From Fuerstiella sp. (lineage in GTDB: Bacteria; Planctomycetota; Planctomycetia; Planctomycetales; Planctomycetaceae): 51,091 nucleotides of DNA. The stretch lies in the NCBI GenBank assembly GCA_014238335.1, contig JABABI010000050.1:1-51091 (forward strand), written 5' to 3'. Of the stretch, positions 1 through 8,123 are shown in pieces. The notes below the pieces were generated by a model, which saw only the letters and a program-made list of their open reading frames with translations, was not told the DNA's origin and did not search any database. Each line of letters starts with the position of its first letter. Positions within the stretch are counted from its first letter, which is position 1. Made by a program: the position numbers and the translations under genes.

Positions 1-2
1 CT

Positions 3-1070
3 GTTCGGCAGCATCGCCCCTCGTTGCGCCGTAGAAAAAACATTCCAAAAGTGGAACTCATGATGCTGACTTCGCAGCTGAACATCATGTGTAAATCCGG
101 TGTGGACGTGGCAGACGCGTTAAAGGGCGCAGCGGAGGAATGTTCGAATCCGATTCTGCAGAATACATTGAGCGTCGTCTACGAAGACGTTGCTGCGGGT
201 GATTCAATCTCCGTTGCGATGCAAAAGCACACCGCGATCTTTGGCGAAACGTATATTGTGGCGATTAAGGCAGGCGAATCATCCGGTCAGATGACTGAAG
301 TTCTGGATCGCCTGACGAAGCTGCTGCGATTTGAAATTCGAATGCGAAACACACTCAAGTCGATTCTGACCTATCCCGTGATCCTGAGTTTCGTGGCACT
401 GATGGTCAGCAGTGCTTTAATTCTGTTCGTGCTGCCGCAATTTGCCACGGTCTTCGAAAATCTCGAAAAGCCTGTGCCACCTTCGACGCAGGTTCTGCTG
501 GACATCTCCGTTTTTGTGCGAAGCCATTTCTTATACCTGCTGCCGGCCCTGGCTGTCGGTGCATTTTGCGCGTGGAAAGCGATGGCTCTGAACAGCGTCA
601 AGCTGTTCTTTGACGGTCTTTTACTTCGTATGAAGGGAATCGGACCGGCCATGCAGAGTCTGGCGGCAGGACGTGTGTTTACTTTAATGGGCACCATGCT
701 GCAGAGCGAAATTCCACTACTTGAGGCATTGGAGATTTGTCGCACGGCGTCGCGAAATCGTCTGCTGCAGCGGTTGTTTAAGCGGCTGGAAGACGACGTC
801 ATGAAGGGACGAGGCATCGGTCCGGGACTGGCCGTCGCGGACTGTATTCCTCGCGGCGCGGCGCAGATGATTTCTACTGCCGAACGCAGCGGTCGCCTGG
901 CGGAGGTTATTCAGACAGTCGGCGAGTTCTACGAAGAAGAAGGCGAACGGCAGATTCGACAGGCTGTCAAGTTTCTGGAGCCCGCCATCATTCTGGTGAT
1001 GGGCGTATTTGTTTCGTTTATTGTTATGTCAATTATGTTGCCATTGCTGGACGTCAGCAGCATTGGTTGA
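3..1070 (+). CDS. Type II secretion / type IV pilus inner-membrane platform protein (GspF/PilC family), 5'-truncated by window edge
   Basis: The reading frame is open to the left edge of the window, so the true start lies upstream; 355 codons are visible, against about 400 aa for the family. The protein has the duplicated GspF layout: a cytoplasmic helical domain (KSGVDVADAL near its start), a membrane hairpin (TYPVILSFVALMVSSALILF), a second helical domain with the family-typical GTMLQSEIPLLEALE, and a C-terminal hydrophobic helix (EPAIILVMGVFVSFIVMSIM). Proteins of this family form the polytopic platform on which the secretion/pilus ATPase acts. The genes that follow (PilM-, PilN-, PilO- and PilP-like) support membership of a pilus or secretion operon. 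A GspE/PilB-type ATPase is expected upstream but is outside the window. Confidence 0.93.
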   Translation, partial: VRQHRPSLRRRKNIPKVELMMLTSQLNIMCKSGVDVADALKGAAEECSNPILQNTLSVVYEDVAAGDSISVAMQKHTAIFGETYIVAIKAGESSGQMTEVLDRLTKLLRFEIRMRNTLKSILTYPVILSFVALMVSSALILFVLPQFATVFENLEKPVPPSTQVLLDISVFVRSHFLYLLPALAVGAFCAWKAMALNSVKLFFDGLLLRMKGIGPAMQSLAAGRVFTLMGTMLQSEIPLLEALEICRTASRNRLLQRLFKRLEDDVMKGRGIGPGLAVADCIPRGAAQMISTAERSGRLAEVIQTVGEFYEEEGERQIRQAVKFLEPAIILVMGVFVSFIVMSIMLPLLDVSSIG

Positions 1071-1202
1071 CGTCTGGCTTTGTGCAAAAGTTTAAATCAT
1101 CCTGCAGTACATTTTGGGACCGGCTGTCAGAAACGGGTAAACAGTTTCAGCACAGTCGCCTGCACTTCGTTCAATAGCCGAATGCTTACCGGGACAGAAA
1201 CA

Positions 1203-1457
1203 ATGAAAACGAAAGAAACACAAAAACTGACAATGCTGCTGCTCGGACTACTTTTGGGCTGGTGCGTCAACACAGTCTCATCGGTGCCGGAAGCGACAGC
1301 CGATGTGCGGAAACAAAGGGACTCCAGAGTCGCATTTCAAAGTGGAGGAGAAAGGTCTGTAGCGGTCCTTGAGAAGATATCCAAACAGATCACCACACTC
1401 GACCAGAGGCTTGCAAAGATCGAAGCCTCGGTCACCGGAAAGAAACCCGGCAGGTAG
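1203..1457 (+). CDS. Small membrane-anchored coiled-coil protein in the pilus/secretion operon
   Basis: An 84-aa protein of unrecognised family. I chose the ATG at 1203 over an upstream in-frame codon at 1080 because the protein then begins with a short charged segment followed by one hydrophobic helix (MLLLGLLLGWCVNTV). The C-terminal half (VLEKISKQITTLDQRLAKIE) has a heptad-like pattern suggesting a short coiled coil. It lies between the GspF-like gene and pilM, on the same strand. It could be a small pilus-assembly accessory protein, but no motif proves that. Confidence 0.55.
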   Translation: MKTKETQKLTMLLLGLLLGWCVNTVSSVPEATADVRKQRDSRVAFQSGGERSVAVLEKISKQITTLDQRLAKIEASVTGKKPGR

Positions 1458-1463
1458 ACGCTT

Positions 1464-1507
1464 GACGAACGCCCTGTTCGTCGTCACCGCGACGGACCTC
1501 AGTCCGT
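1464..1507 (+). other. Two tandem hairpins inside the pilus operon, upstream of the PilM-like gene
   Basis: Two perfect inverted repeats lie side by side. GACGAAC/GTTCGTC (1464-1470 and 1476-1482) has a 5-nt loop, and ACGGAC/GTCCGT (1492-1497 and 1502-1507) has a 4-nt loop. Neither is followed by a T-run, so they are poor intrinsic terminators. They may be mRNA-processing or stability elements separating gene expression levels in the operon. Confidence 0.4.
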
Positions 1508-1532
1508 GCTCCGAGCACAGAACTTTATTGTT

Positions 1533-2597
1533 ATGATCAAATTATCTACAACCAGACAACATCGCCGGAAAGGGGGCACTCGGCGCAACACGCTGGGGAT
1601 CGACATCGGCACAGGCGCCATCAAGATGGCGCGCATGGTGTGGCAGGATGAACGCTGGACCGTGGGCAACCAACTGGTCCTGCCGATCCGGACGAAGCCA
1701 CGTGATTTTCCGCAGGAAGTCTGCGACGGACTGCTGAGTGAACAACTAAGACCGCTGCAGAATCGCCCGTTGGCGCAGAAACACGATTGCGCCTGCGTAC
1801 TGCCCATGTCGTTGACAGAGTTGCGTTCAGTCGACGTTCCCGTGGGCACTGAAAGCGATGTCGAACAGATGGCGCTCGAATCACTTAAGGATCTCTACCC
1901 CGATGATTTTGACGACCGAATCACCAGACTCTGGCGGCAGAACGAAACCGGTTATGACCTGGCACATGTCGCCAGCCTGTCTCTGCCGGATATCCTGGGT
2001 GTTCGCATCGTTGAGCAACTTTCAGCGGCCAGACTGAACTGCGGAGCCATCGACGGGCTTCCGTTTGCTCTGGCCAGAGCGGCCGACATGTCACCGATTG
2101 GCCGTGGCGGTCAACCCATCGCGTTACTGGACTGGGGGCATACGTCTGTTACGTTCGTAGTCTCGCGTATGGGTCGTCCGGAGTTTGTCCGGACTTTCAG
2201 AGATTGTGGCAGTCATCGGTCCGTAGATGCCATTGCACAGGGGCTGGGCCTCAGCCACAGCGATGCCCTGAACGTGCTTACGACATTTGGCTTACCAGGT
2301 AACCGCGCCGCTGCCGTCGCTCAATCGGTCGATTCTCTGATCGCTCCGGAACTCCAGCGGATCGGTGGTGAATTGCGAAAGACGCTGCTTTATCTGCAGC
2401 GTCACGTATCCAGTTTGATACCGTCGCGGCTGGTTCTCTTCGGAGGAATGGCGACAGTCCCGAATGTAGCCGGAGCTGTTCAGGCTCACAGTAACGTGGA
2501 AACATCGGTCTGGTCGCTGACCGGAGATAACAGCAACAGGTGTGATCCACTGTATGCAGTGGCCATGGCGGCCTCAGTCGGGGAGCTATCGCAATGA
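1533..2597 (+). CDS. PilM-like actin-fold ATPase of type IV pilus/secretion assembly
   Basis: The protein has 354 aa from the ATG at 1533 (an in-frame GTG at 1506 would add nine residues). The N-terminus carries the actin/FtsA-type phosphate-binding motif GIDIGTGAIKMARM. The C-terminal half has an actin-fold signature (SRLVLFGGMATVPNVAGAV). PilM is a cytoplasmic actin-like protein that binds the N-terminal tail of PilN and links the pilus motor to the periplasmic PilN/PilO/PilP scaffold. The stop codon overlaps the ATG of the next gene (ATGA), showing translational coupling to the PilN-like gene. Sequence is divergent from proteobacterial PilM, as usual for this phylum. Confidence 0.8.
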   Translation: MIKLSTTRQHRRKGGTRRNTLGIDIGTGAIKMARMVWQDERWTVGNQLVLPIRTKPRDFPQEVCDGLLSEQLRPLQNRPLAQKHDCACVLPMSLTELRSVDVPVGTESDVEQMALESLKDLYPDDFDDRITRLWRQNETGYDLAHVASLSLPDILGVRIVEQLSAARLNCGAIDGLPFALARAADMSPIGRGGQPIALLDWGHTSVTFVVSRMGRPEFVRTFRDCGSHRSVDAIAQGLGLSHSDALNVLTTFGLPGNRAAAVAQSVDSLIAPELQRIGGELRKTLLYLQRHVSSLIPSRLVLFGGMATVPNVAGAVQAHSNVETSVWSLTGDNSNRCDPLYAVAMAASVGELSQ

Positions 2598-3220
2598 CAT
2601 CACAACCAAACCTGCTGCCGGAGAGCGTCGTGCGCAGACGTTTTCTGACGTCGCGTCTCAAACGGTGGGCCACCATCTGGCTTGTCGTTTTCGTATCGAC
2701 GATCTGCGTTTGTGTTTCGCAGTTACAAATGCTTTCCGCCCTGGAACGCACGGCAGCCGAACTTGAAGCGAAAAGTTATCCATTGCGTAAGATCGCAGCA
2801 GAACAGCAGCAAATGGCAAAGGAGGTCGAAGCCATCAGGGAGAGGGAGTCGTGGCTGACAGACTCCGACAGCAGTCAAACCCTGCAACTGCTGGGCATTA
2901 TCAGCTCGGCGACTGAAAAGAACAACGGCCGAGTGAGCGTGCGGACGCTGAACGTGATGTCTTTTGACCGGCCGGTGGTAACCGCCGATTCTCCCACGGA
3001 AACGAAATCAGGACAGCGCGTCCCGAAGGAAGATGTTGTCCTTGAACAGAGAAAGCAGCTGGACCTGAACGGTATTGCCGTGAATGACCTGGCGGTTGCG
3101 TCGTTTGTCGCGTTTCTTCGCGAATCCGGAGTCTTTGAGTCAGTCGAACTGAAGTCTTCCGTCAGTCAGAATTTCAACAAACACGAAACGCGCGGCTATG
3201 AAGTCACGTGCATCTATTAA
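2594..3220 (+). CDS. PilN-like bitopic inner-membrane protein
   Basis: A 208-aa protein with a short cytoplasmic tail (MTSQPNLLPESVVRRR) containing the NLLP-type motif that in PilN docks onto PilM. A single transmembrane helix follows (WATIWLVVFVSTICVCVS), then a long coiled coil (residues about 50-90) and a small periplasmic domain. Length and layout match the PilN/GspL-C family. The gene overlaps the PilM-like gene by 4 bp. It should form the PilN/PilO heterodimer with the next product. Confidence 0.75.
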   Translation: MTSQPNLLPESVVRRRFLTSRLKRWATIWLVVFVSTICVCVSQLQMLSALERTAAELEAKSYPLRKIAAEQQQMAKEVEAIRERESWLTDSDSSQTLQLLGIISSATEKNNGRVSVRTLNVMSFDRPVVTADSPTETKSGQRVPKEDVVLEQRKQLDLNGIAVNDLAVASFVAFLRESGVFESVELKSSVSQNFNKHETRGYEVTCIY

Positions 3221-3230
3221 CGACAGATCA

Positions 3231-3824
3231 ATGTCCACTTCCAATCTATCACCGAGTCTGAAGCAACGGCGTATCACGGTTCACGCTGTGGGTCTTGTCG
3301 TATCGGCTGCAATTGCGGCCGCTGGATATCTTTTTTGCTCGGCCACCTCAAACGAGGAACAGCAGTGGAAGACTTCGATCCGTGCTGACTCAGAATTGCT
3401 CGAACAGCAGCCGGCACTGGTTACAGCCAGAAAAAACACAGAGCGTGATCTGAACACGATGACGCAGAGACTTGACGAAGTGACAGCACTTATTCCACTC
3501 GACCCGGAAGAATCGCTGTTCCTGGCTCAGCTGTCGGAACTCGCCACCGAGTCTGTTCTGACAATTCATAACTTTCGGCCTGGACCGCCCGAAGAAAATG
3601 ATCGTGTCCAGCGAATCCGCGTCCAGTTGACGGGTGAAGGATCCTATCAAGGCATTTGTACGTTTCTGCACGGCCTGCGAACGTTGCCCCGGCTGACACA
3701 CGTCTCGAATCTGCACATCGACCCAATCACGATAAAAGGCACCTATCCGTTAAGTATGGAGCTTTCAATTTTCTTTGCTGCTAATGCCGGCGGCACGGTT
3801 ACAAGGGTGGCTATCAATGACTGA
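3231..3824 (+). CDS. PilO-like bitopic inner-membrane protein
   Basis: A 197-aa protein from the ATG at 3231; an in-frame ATG at 3198 would overlap the previous gene. It has a basic cytoplasmic tail, one transmembrane helix (AVGLVVSAAIAAAGYLFC), a coiled coil ending in LIPLDPEESLFLAQLSELA, and a ferredoxin-like periplasmic domain. The stretch VQLTGEGSYQGICTFLHGL is typical of PilO (a beta strand followed by a helix with Y..i..FL..L). PilO pairs with PilN and passes the load from the motor to the outer-membrane secretin. Order and size fit the pilMNOP arrangement. Confidence 0.8.
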   Translation: MSTSNLSPSLKQRRITVHAVGLVVSAAIAAAGYLFCSATSNEEQQWKTSIRADSELLEQQPALVTARKNTERDLNTMTQRLDEVTALIPLDPEESLFLAQLSELATESVLTIHNFRPGPPEENDRVQRIRVQLTGEGSYQGICTFLHGLRTLPRLTHVSNLHIDPITIKGTYPLSMELSIFFAANAGGTVTRVAIND

Positions 3825-4482
3825 CAGCGCCAGCAGAAACGATAAGACGAAAATCGCCCTGATTCCAGTTCTGGGTCTGGTGCTGTTTTATGTCCTGATG
3901 GGTGGTGAGGACTCCAGTGGTTCACTACCCATTCAGTTAGTACGTCGACCCGTTGTGAATTCAGAACACACCGGACGGAACGCGGATCGTCCGCAAAGCG
4001 GCTACAACGTCAGTTGGCCTGGACGTTCGCTGCACGCGATTGTCGAACACAACCCGTTCGAATTGACTGACCCCCGAGCGATCCTGGACGCTGATTTTGA
4101 AAGATACGGCGTCACAGAATGGCCGTCAATGGCCGTAGTCGCCGCGACGGTGTTTTTCGAAAACGACGTCGACGCACAAGGGGAAACGGAACTGGCGACC
4201 GCAGGTTCAGGGAACTCAGCTGCACAGCACGCCACTGTCGACCTGGTGGTGGTTGCCGCCGCTGACGCACGGCGGGCCAGGATCGAAGTTCTTCAACAAC
4301 GAATTCTGGCACTGCAGAATACGCCCATCACCATGATTATGACCTCTGTTCGTGGCAAATCAGCCCTGTTCGGCGACCGAAACATAACCGAAGGAGAACT
4401 CATGGAAGACGGGATACGCGTTGTCTCCATCAGTCGAAACGGGATAACGTTTGAAATTGTTGACGACACGAATTCTCATTGA
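3817..4482 (+). CDS. PilP/GspC-like periplasmic linker protein
   Basis: A 221-aa protein. The ATG at 3817 overlaps the end of the PilO-like gene by 8 bp and has GGGTGG a few bases upstream. One N-terminal transmembrane helix (IALIPVLGLVLFYVLMGG) is followed by a low-complexity linker. A C-terminal beta-rich segment (SALFGDRNITEGELMEDGI, then VVSISRNGITFEI) resembles the homology-region fold of PilP/GspC, which contacts the secretin. The family assignment rests on position after PilO and this C-terminal pattern; overall similarity is low. Confidence 0.6.
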   Translation: MTDSASRNDKTKIALIPVLGLVLFYVLMGGEDSSGSLPIQLVRRPVVNSEHTGRNADRPQSGYNVSWPGRSLHAIVEHNPFELTDPRAILDADFERYGVTEWPSMAVVAATVFFENDVDAQGETELATAGSGNSAAQHATVDLVVVAAADARRARIEVLQQRILALQNTPITMIMTSVRGKSALFGDRNITEGELMEDGIRVVSISRNGITFEIVDDTNSH

Positions 4483-4530
4483 GCCAGTGCCTTTCAGACA
4501 CCATTACTCTGCATAAGGTCCGAATCCGAT

Positions 4531-4710
4531 ATGCCCAACGAATTGCCATTGCCGAATGACCTGTTGCACTTGCTGGAAAAACGCAGCTCGACGGACCGGC
4601 GCGACGAGAAACGCCGCGACCCGGAGTCTGCAGAGCCCGATGTGATTGAGGCGAATGAAAAACGATCCGGAGAGGATCGTCGCGGAACGGGTCAGCGACT
4701 CGAAAAGTAA
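4531..4710 (+). CDS. Small highly charged protein (59 aa), unrecognised
   Basis: An ATG at 4531, 48 bp after the pilus operon, opens a 59-codon frame ending in TAA at 4710. The product begins MPNELPLPNDLLHLLEKR and continues with an Arg/Glu/Asp-rich tail (RRDEKRRD, GEDRRG). The leucine-rich amphipathic start followed by charged residues does not look random, and codon choice resembles the neighbours. It could be the last member of the pilus operon or an independent small protein. I do not know its function. Confidence 0.5.
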   Translation: MPNELPLPNDLLHLLEKRSSTDRRDEKRRDPESAEPDVIEANEKRSGEDRRGTGQRLEK

Positions 4711-4761
4711 ACTGCCAGGCAGTGTGTGTTCAAGAACACTCCACCCTCCGGGACTTTTGGC

Positions 4762-4828
4762 TAACCGCGTGTCTGGCGGGCGGTACGTCCACGAAGCAGC
4801 CACACGCGGGGTGTTGCCCACGCGGTTA
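4762..4828. repeat. 67-bp element bounded by a 10-bp perfect inverted repeat
   Basis: TAACCGCGTG (4762-4771) and its exact reverse complement CACGCGGTTA (4819-4828) flank 47 bp of GC-rich sequence. The element is intergenic. It could be a long hairpin or a REP/MITE-like repeat; no second copy was found in this window. Confidence 0.35.
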
Positions 4829-5194
4829 ATCGATTCACTCGCCAGGCAGCACAATATCACACGTGTCCGGCAACGATCACCGACCCGTTGGCAACGCCAG
4901 CCTGTCATGGGGATCGTGCAAAGCGGCGATGTGACATTGTTCACAGTGAATCCGACGCGTCAAAAGCCATCCTGACAAGCTGCGTGCGACATGGCCTGGA
5001 AAGCCAGAACTGAGCAGGATACCCCGATTTCCATGCTCATTCGCCGCATCGAAACACCCACGTTCAGGCCTGCGATCCGGACGGGGAGCCGGTCCGCGAG
5101 CCATTTTTGCACGAATCCGAGGCGCCTCGACGACCCTGGGAACAATCGTGCAGGGATAGACCTGATCTGAGAATCCCGTAACTCACAGGGCTGG

Positions 5195-5222
5195 TCGGGT
5201 TTACACAATTTCTTAAACCCGA
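5195..5222. promoter_or_regulatory. Palindrome upstream of acpP (operator or attenuator candidate)
   Basis: TCGGGTTT (5195-5202) and AAACCCGA (5215-5222) form a perfect 8-bp inverted repeat around a 12-nt AT-rich spacer, about 125 bp upstream of the acpP start. No T-run follows, so it is more likely a protein-binding site or leader structure than a terminator. Confidence 0.35.
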
Positions 5223-5346
5223 TATATCTTCCCAGCTGAAGTTCGGAGCGACTGTTTCCGAAAACAAAGCTGCATCGATACTAATATCTGATTTTGTACC
5301 AGACATCGGTGCGCGAAGATCGGAATACACACCGGAGGAGACTTAA

Positions 5347-5577
5347 GTGGCTGTCGAAGAGAAAGTGATCGGAATTGTCAGCGACCAGCTGGACACACCC
5401 AAGGATGATATCGCTCGTGAAAGTTCGTTTGTGGACGATCTGAAGGCGGATTCGCTCGACATCGTCGAGCTTGTCATGGCTCTCGAGGATGAGTTTGACA
5501 TCAAGATCCCTGATGAAGACTACGACAAGATCAAAACAGTGGGCGATGTGATCAGTTACGTTGAGGCGAAGTCCTGA
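5347..5577 (+). CDS. acpP: Acyl carrier protein
   Basis: A 76-aa acidic protein of the standard ACP length. The 4'-phosphopantetheine attachment site is Ser36 in the motif DSLDIVELVMALEDEF. The start is GTG, chosen because GGAGGAG lies about 7 bp upstream and the N-terminus (AVEEKVIGIVSDQL) aligns with ACPs. It carries growing acyl chains for fatty-acid synthesis in the cytoplasm. The stop is followed within 3 bp by the fabF ATG, so the two are one operon. Confidence 0.96.
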   Translation: MAVEEKVIGIVSDQLDTPKDDIARESSFVDDLKADSLDIVELVMALEDEFDIKIPDEDYDKIKTVGDVISYVEAKS

Positions 5578-5580
5578 TTG

Positions 5581-6828
5581 ATGTTCCGACGCAGGGTTGT
5601 TGTCACGGGAACGGCTGCCGTCACCGCTCTCGGATGTGACCTTCCCGACGTCTGGACAGGGGTTTGCAACGGCGATAGCGGAGTCAGTCTGCTGCAGAGA
5701 TTCGACTGCAGCGGTTTTCGCGTGCGCATTGGCGGCGAGATCAGGGATTTCGACGCGCATGCTCAGATGAAGATCGAAAGCAAAGTGGTGCGTCGCATGG
5801 ACCGCTTTGCTCAGTTTGCAATTGTTGCCGCCGATAAGGCCATTTGCCAGAGCGGTATCGATTTCTCAAGGCTCGATCCCTACCGCTGTGGGGTTCTGAT
5901 CGGCAGTGGTGTTGGTGGTCTGGACGAATTCGAGAATCAGCACTCGCTGCTGTTCGACCGAGGCCCGGAACGCGTTTCCGCATTCATGATTCCCAAGATC
6001 ATGATCAACTCCGCCAGCGGCAACGTGTCGATGCATTGGGGGCTTCGGGGTCCCAGTTCTGCCGTGGCCACGGCATGTGCGTCAGGCGCTCAGGCGATCG
6101 GCAATGCCTACCGAATGATTCAGTCCGGAATGGCTGATGTCATGGTTACGGGTGGAGCAGAAGCCCCACTGACTCCCATGGGCATTTCCGGTTTCGCCCG
6201 CATGCATACGGTTTCAAAAAGAAACGAGGCGCCGGAACTTGCCAGCCGCCCGTTCGATCGTGATCGGGACGGCTTTGTGATGGCCGAAGGCGCCGGCGTG
6301 CTGCTGATTGAAGAACTGGAGTCGGCCAGAAAACGTGGTGCTGAGATTCTGGCCGAAGTCGTCGGCTACGGTCTGACGTCGGACAGCACTCATATGGCGG
6401 TTCCTGCCAAAACGGGTGCTGCCGCTGCCCGGACGATGCAGGCAGCATTACAGGACGCGCAGCTGAACGCCGAGGAAGTCGATTACATCAACGCCCATGG
6501 TACGGGGACTCCACTGGGGGACCGAGCAGAATCGTTGGCAATCCAGTCCGTCTTCGCGGCTCAGTCAGGCAATGTGGCGGTATCCAGCACAAAAGGGCAG
6601 TTGGGCCATTTACTGGGAGCTTCGGGCGGTGTTGAATCTGCTTTCTGCGTAAGGGCGATTGAGACGCAGACTGCCCCGCCAACAGTCAATCTGGCAGCGG
6701 CCGATGATGGCTGTTATCTTGATTTTGTGCAGGGTGCGGCCCGGGACATGCCCATTCGTGTTACGATGAAGAACAGCTTCGCCTTTGGCGGTCACAATGC
6801 CTGCCTGATCTACGCTGCACTCAATTGA
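5581..6828 (+). CDS. fabF: 3-oxoacyl-[acyl-carrier-protein] synthase II
   Basis: A 415-aa condensing enzyme. The Cys-His-His triad is visible: Cys166 in ATACASGAQ, His306 in NAHGTGTPLGD and His343 in KGQLGHLLGASGG. It elongates acyl-ACP with malonyl-ACP. ATG 5581 is used; a TTG directly before it would add one residue. Gene order acpP-fabF is the classical fatty-acid arrangement. The next genes downstream encode a malonate carrier, which is unusual here. Confidence 0.95.
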   Translation: MFRRRVVVTGTAAVTALGCDLPDVWTGVCNGDSGVSLLQRFDCSGFRVRIGGEIRDFDAHAQMKIESKVVRRMDRFAQFAIVAADKAICQSGIDFSRLDPYRCGVLIGSGVGGLDEFENQHSLLFDRGPERVSAFMIPKIMINSASGNVSMHWGLRGPSSAVATACASGAQAIGNAYRMIQSGMADVMVTGGAEAPLTPMGISGFARMHTVSKRNEAPELASRPFDRDRDGFVMAEGAGVLLIEELESARKRGAEILAEVVGYGLTSDSTHMAVPAKTGAAAARTMQAALQDAQLNAEEVDYINAHGTGTPLGDRAESLAIQSVFAAQSGNVAVSSTKGQLGHLLGASGGVESAFCVRAIETQTAPPTVNLAAADDGCYLDFVQGAARDMPIRVTMKNSFAFGGHNACLIYAALN

Positions 6829-6935
6829 GATAACCTGTGCAGCAATGTTCGGACTTAACAATCCAGCCGCCGCTGCGACCGTTGGTCGAAAAACGGCGTG
6901 TCCGCTAAAAATCCGGTTGAAAGGCGGGAATCGAA

Positions 6936-7340
6936 ATGGCGATCTATGGAACCGCGTTGCTGTCGATCTGTCTGCTGGTTGGATTGATCATTGGCAAGCT
7001 ACTCGGCATTCTTGTGGGTGTTGACAAAAACGTCGGCGGGGTCGGCATCGCCATGCTGTTGCTTGTTCTGCTATGCGATCGCCTGCAGCAGGCAGGACGG
7101 ATGCAACCGCCCAGCAGCGCTGGCATCGTATTCTGGAGTTCCATCTACATTCCCATCGTAGTTGCAATGGCGGCCAGCCAGAATGTCCTGGCGGCGATCA
7201 AAGGCGGCCCGGTTGCTGTTGTTGCGGGCGTACTGATTGTTGTGGCAAGCTTTGCAATGGTTCCCCTGATTGACCGTCTTGGACGATCAGATGCTGAACC
7301 GCCACGAACGGAGATGGTTTCGCCGCGAGATGAAGAATGA
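6936..7340 (+). CDS. madL: Malonate transporter, MadL subunit
   Basis: A 134-aa hydrophobic protein with about four membrane helices. It begins MAIYGTALLSICLLVGLIIGK and has the VGGVGIAMLLLVL stretch typical of MadL, the small subunit of the two-component Na+-dependent malonate carrier. GGCGGGAA lies upstream of the ATG. It overlaps madM by 4 bp (ATGA), as in other madLM pairs. No malonate decarboxylase genes are present in this window. Confidence 0.88.
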   Translation: MAIYGTALLSICLLVGLIIGKLLGILVGVDKNVGGVGIAMLLLVLLCDRLQQAGRMQPPSSAGIVFWSSIYIPIVVAMAASQNVLAAIKGGPVAVVAGVLIVVASFAMVPLIDRLGRSDAEPPRTEMVSPRDEE

Positions 7341-8107
7341 CGGAAATACTTGAATCACTGCATGTTATCCTGACCAAATACTCGCTCGTCACAGCGTTTG
7401 CCGTGATCGGAGTCACGGTTTGGATTTCCTATTTCATGTCAGAGCGTCTCACCCGTGGGCGGCTGCACGGATCCGCCATCGCCATTCTGCTGGGGCTGCT
7501 GCTGGCCTGGTTTGGCGGAATCAGCACCGGCGGAGAAAAGGGTGTCGCAGACATTGAAGTGTTGTCCGGAATTGGTGTGATGGGCGGCGCCATGCTGCGA
7601 GATCTGGCGATCGTCGCCACGGCGTTCGGCGTGCGCATGGACGAATTTCGCAGGACCGGCGTCAGCGGGATTCTGTCGCTGTTCATTGGCGTCATGATGT
7701 CCTTTGCCGTCGGAGCATGCGTCGCGTGGGCCTTCGGGTACCGCGACGCTGTCAGCATGACGACAATCGGCGGCGGGGCAGCCACTTATATCGTGGGTCC
7801 GGTCACCGGCAGCGCTCTGGGAGCAGACTCGGAAGTCATGGCGCTCAGCGTGGCGGTCGGATTGATCAAGTCCATACTGGTCATGACGACAACTCCGTTT
7901 GTGGCTGGCTGCATTGGACTTAATAATCCGCGATCGGCGATGATTTTCGGCGGACTGATGGGAACGACAAGCGGTGTCGCCGGAGGACTGGCGGCGACAG
8001 ATCCTAAACTGGTGCCTTACGGCGCAATGACGGCGACGTTTTACACGGGACTGGGATGCCTGATGGGACCGCTGGTGGTGTTCTTTGTCATCCGTGCTGT
8101 GGTGTGA
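7337..8107 (+). CDS. madM: Malonate transporter, MadM subunit
   Basis: A 256-aa polytopic membrane protein, the expected size for MadM. Recognisable segments are LAWFGGISTGGEKGVADIEVL-like text near residue 55, the Gly-rich TIGGGAATYIVGPVTGSALG and IFGGLMGTTSGVAGGLAATD. MadM pairs with MadL to import malonate. The location just after acpP-fabF suggests imported malonate could be activated and fed to fatty-acid synthesis, but no malonyl-CoA synthetase is seen here. Confidence 0.9.
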   Translation: MTEILESLHVILTKYSLVTAFAVIGVTVWISYFMSERLTRGRLHGSAIAILLGLLLAWFGGISTGGEKGVADIEVLSGIGVMGGAMLRDLAIVATAFGVRMDEFRRTGVSGILSLFIGVMMSFAVGACVAWAFGYRDAVSMTTIGGGAATYIVGPVTGSALGADSEVMALSVAVGLIKSILVMTTTPFVAGCIGLNNPRSAMIFGGLMGTTSGVAGGLAATDPKLVPYGAMTATFYTGLGCLMGPLVVFFVIRAVV

Positions 8108-8123
8108 ACCACCAACAGCCCGA

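Larger units (their letters stand above)
4711..5346. other. 636-bp intergenic region upstream of acpP with inverted repeats
   Basis: No convincing gene is present; overlapping frames lack recognisable sequence. It holds a 10-bp perfect inverted repeat (TAACCGCGTG at 4762-4771, CACGCGGTTA at 4819-4828) and, nearer acpP, a second palindrome listed separately. The acpP promoter must lie in the distal part. Confidence 0.5.

Noticed and set aside
4646..4975. 109-codon plus-strand frame after the pilus operon
   Set aside because: It overlaps the more protein-like 59-aa frame and reads through the inverted repeat; no domain.
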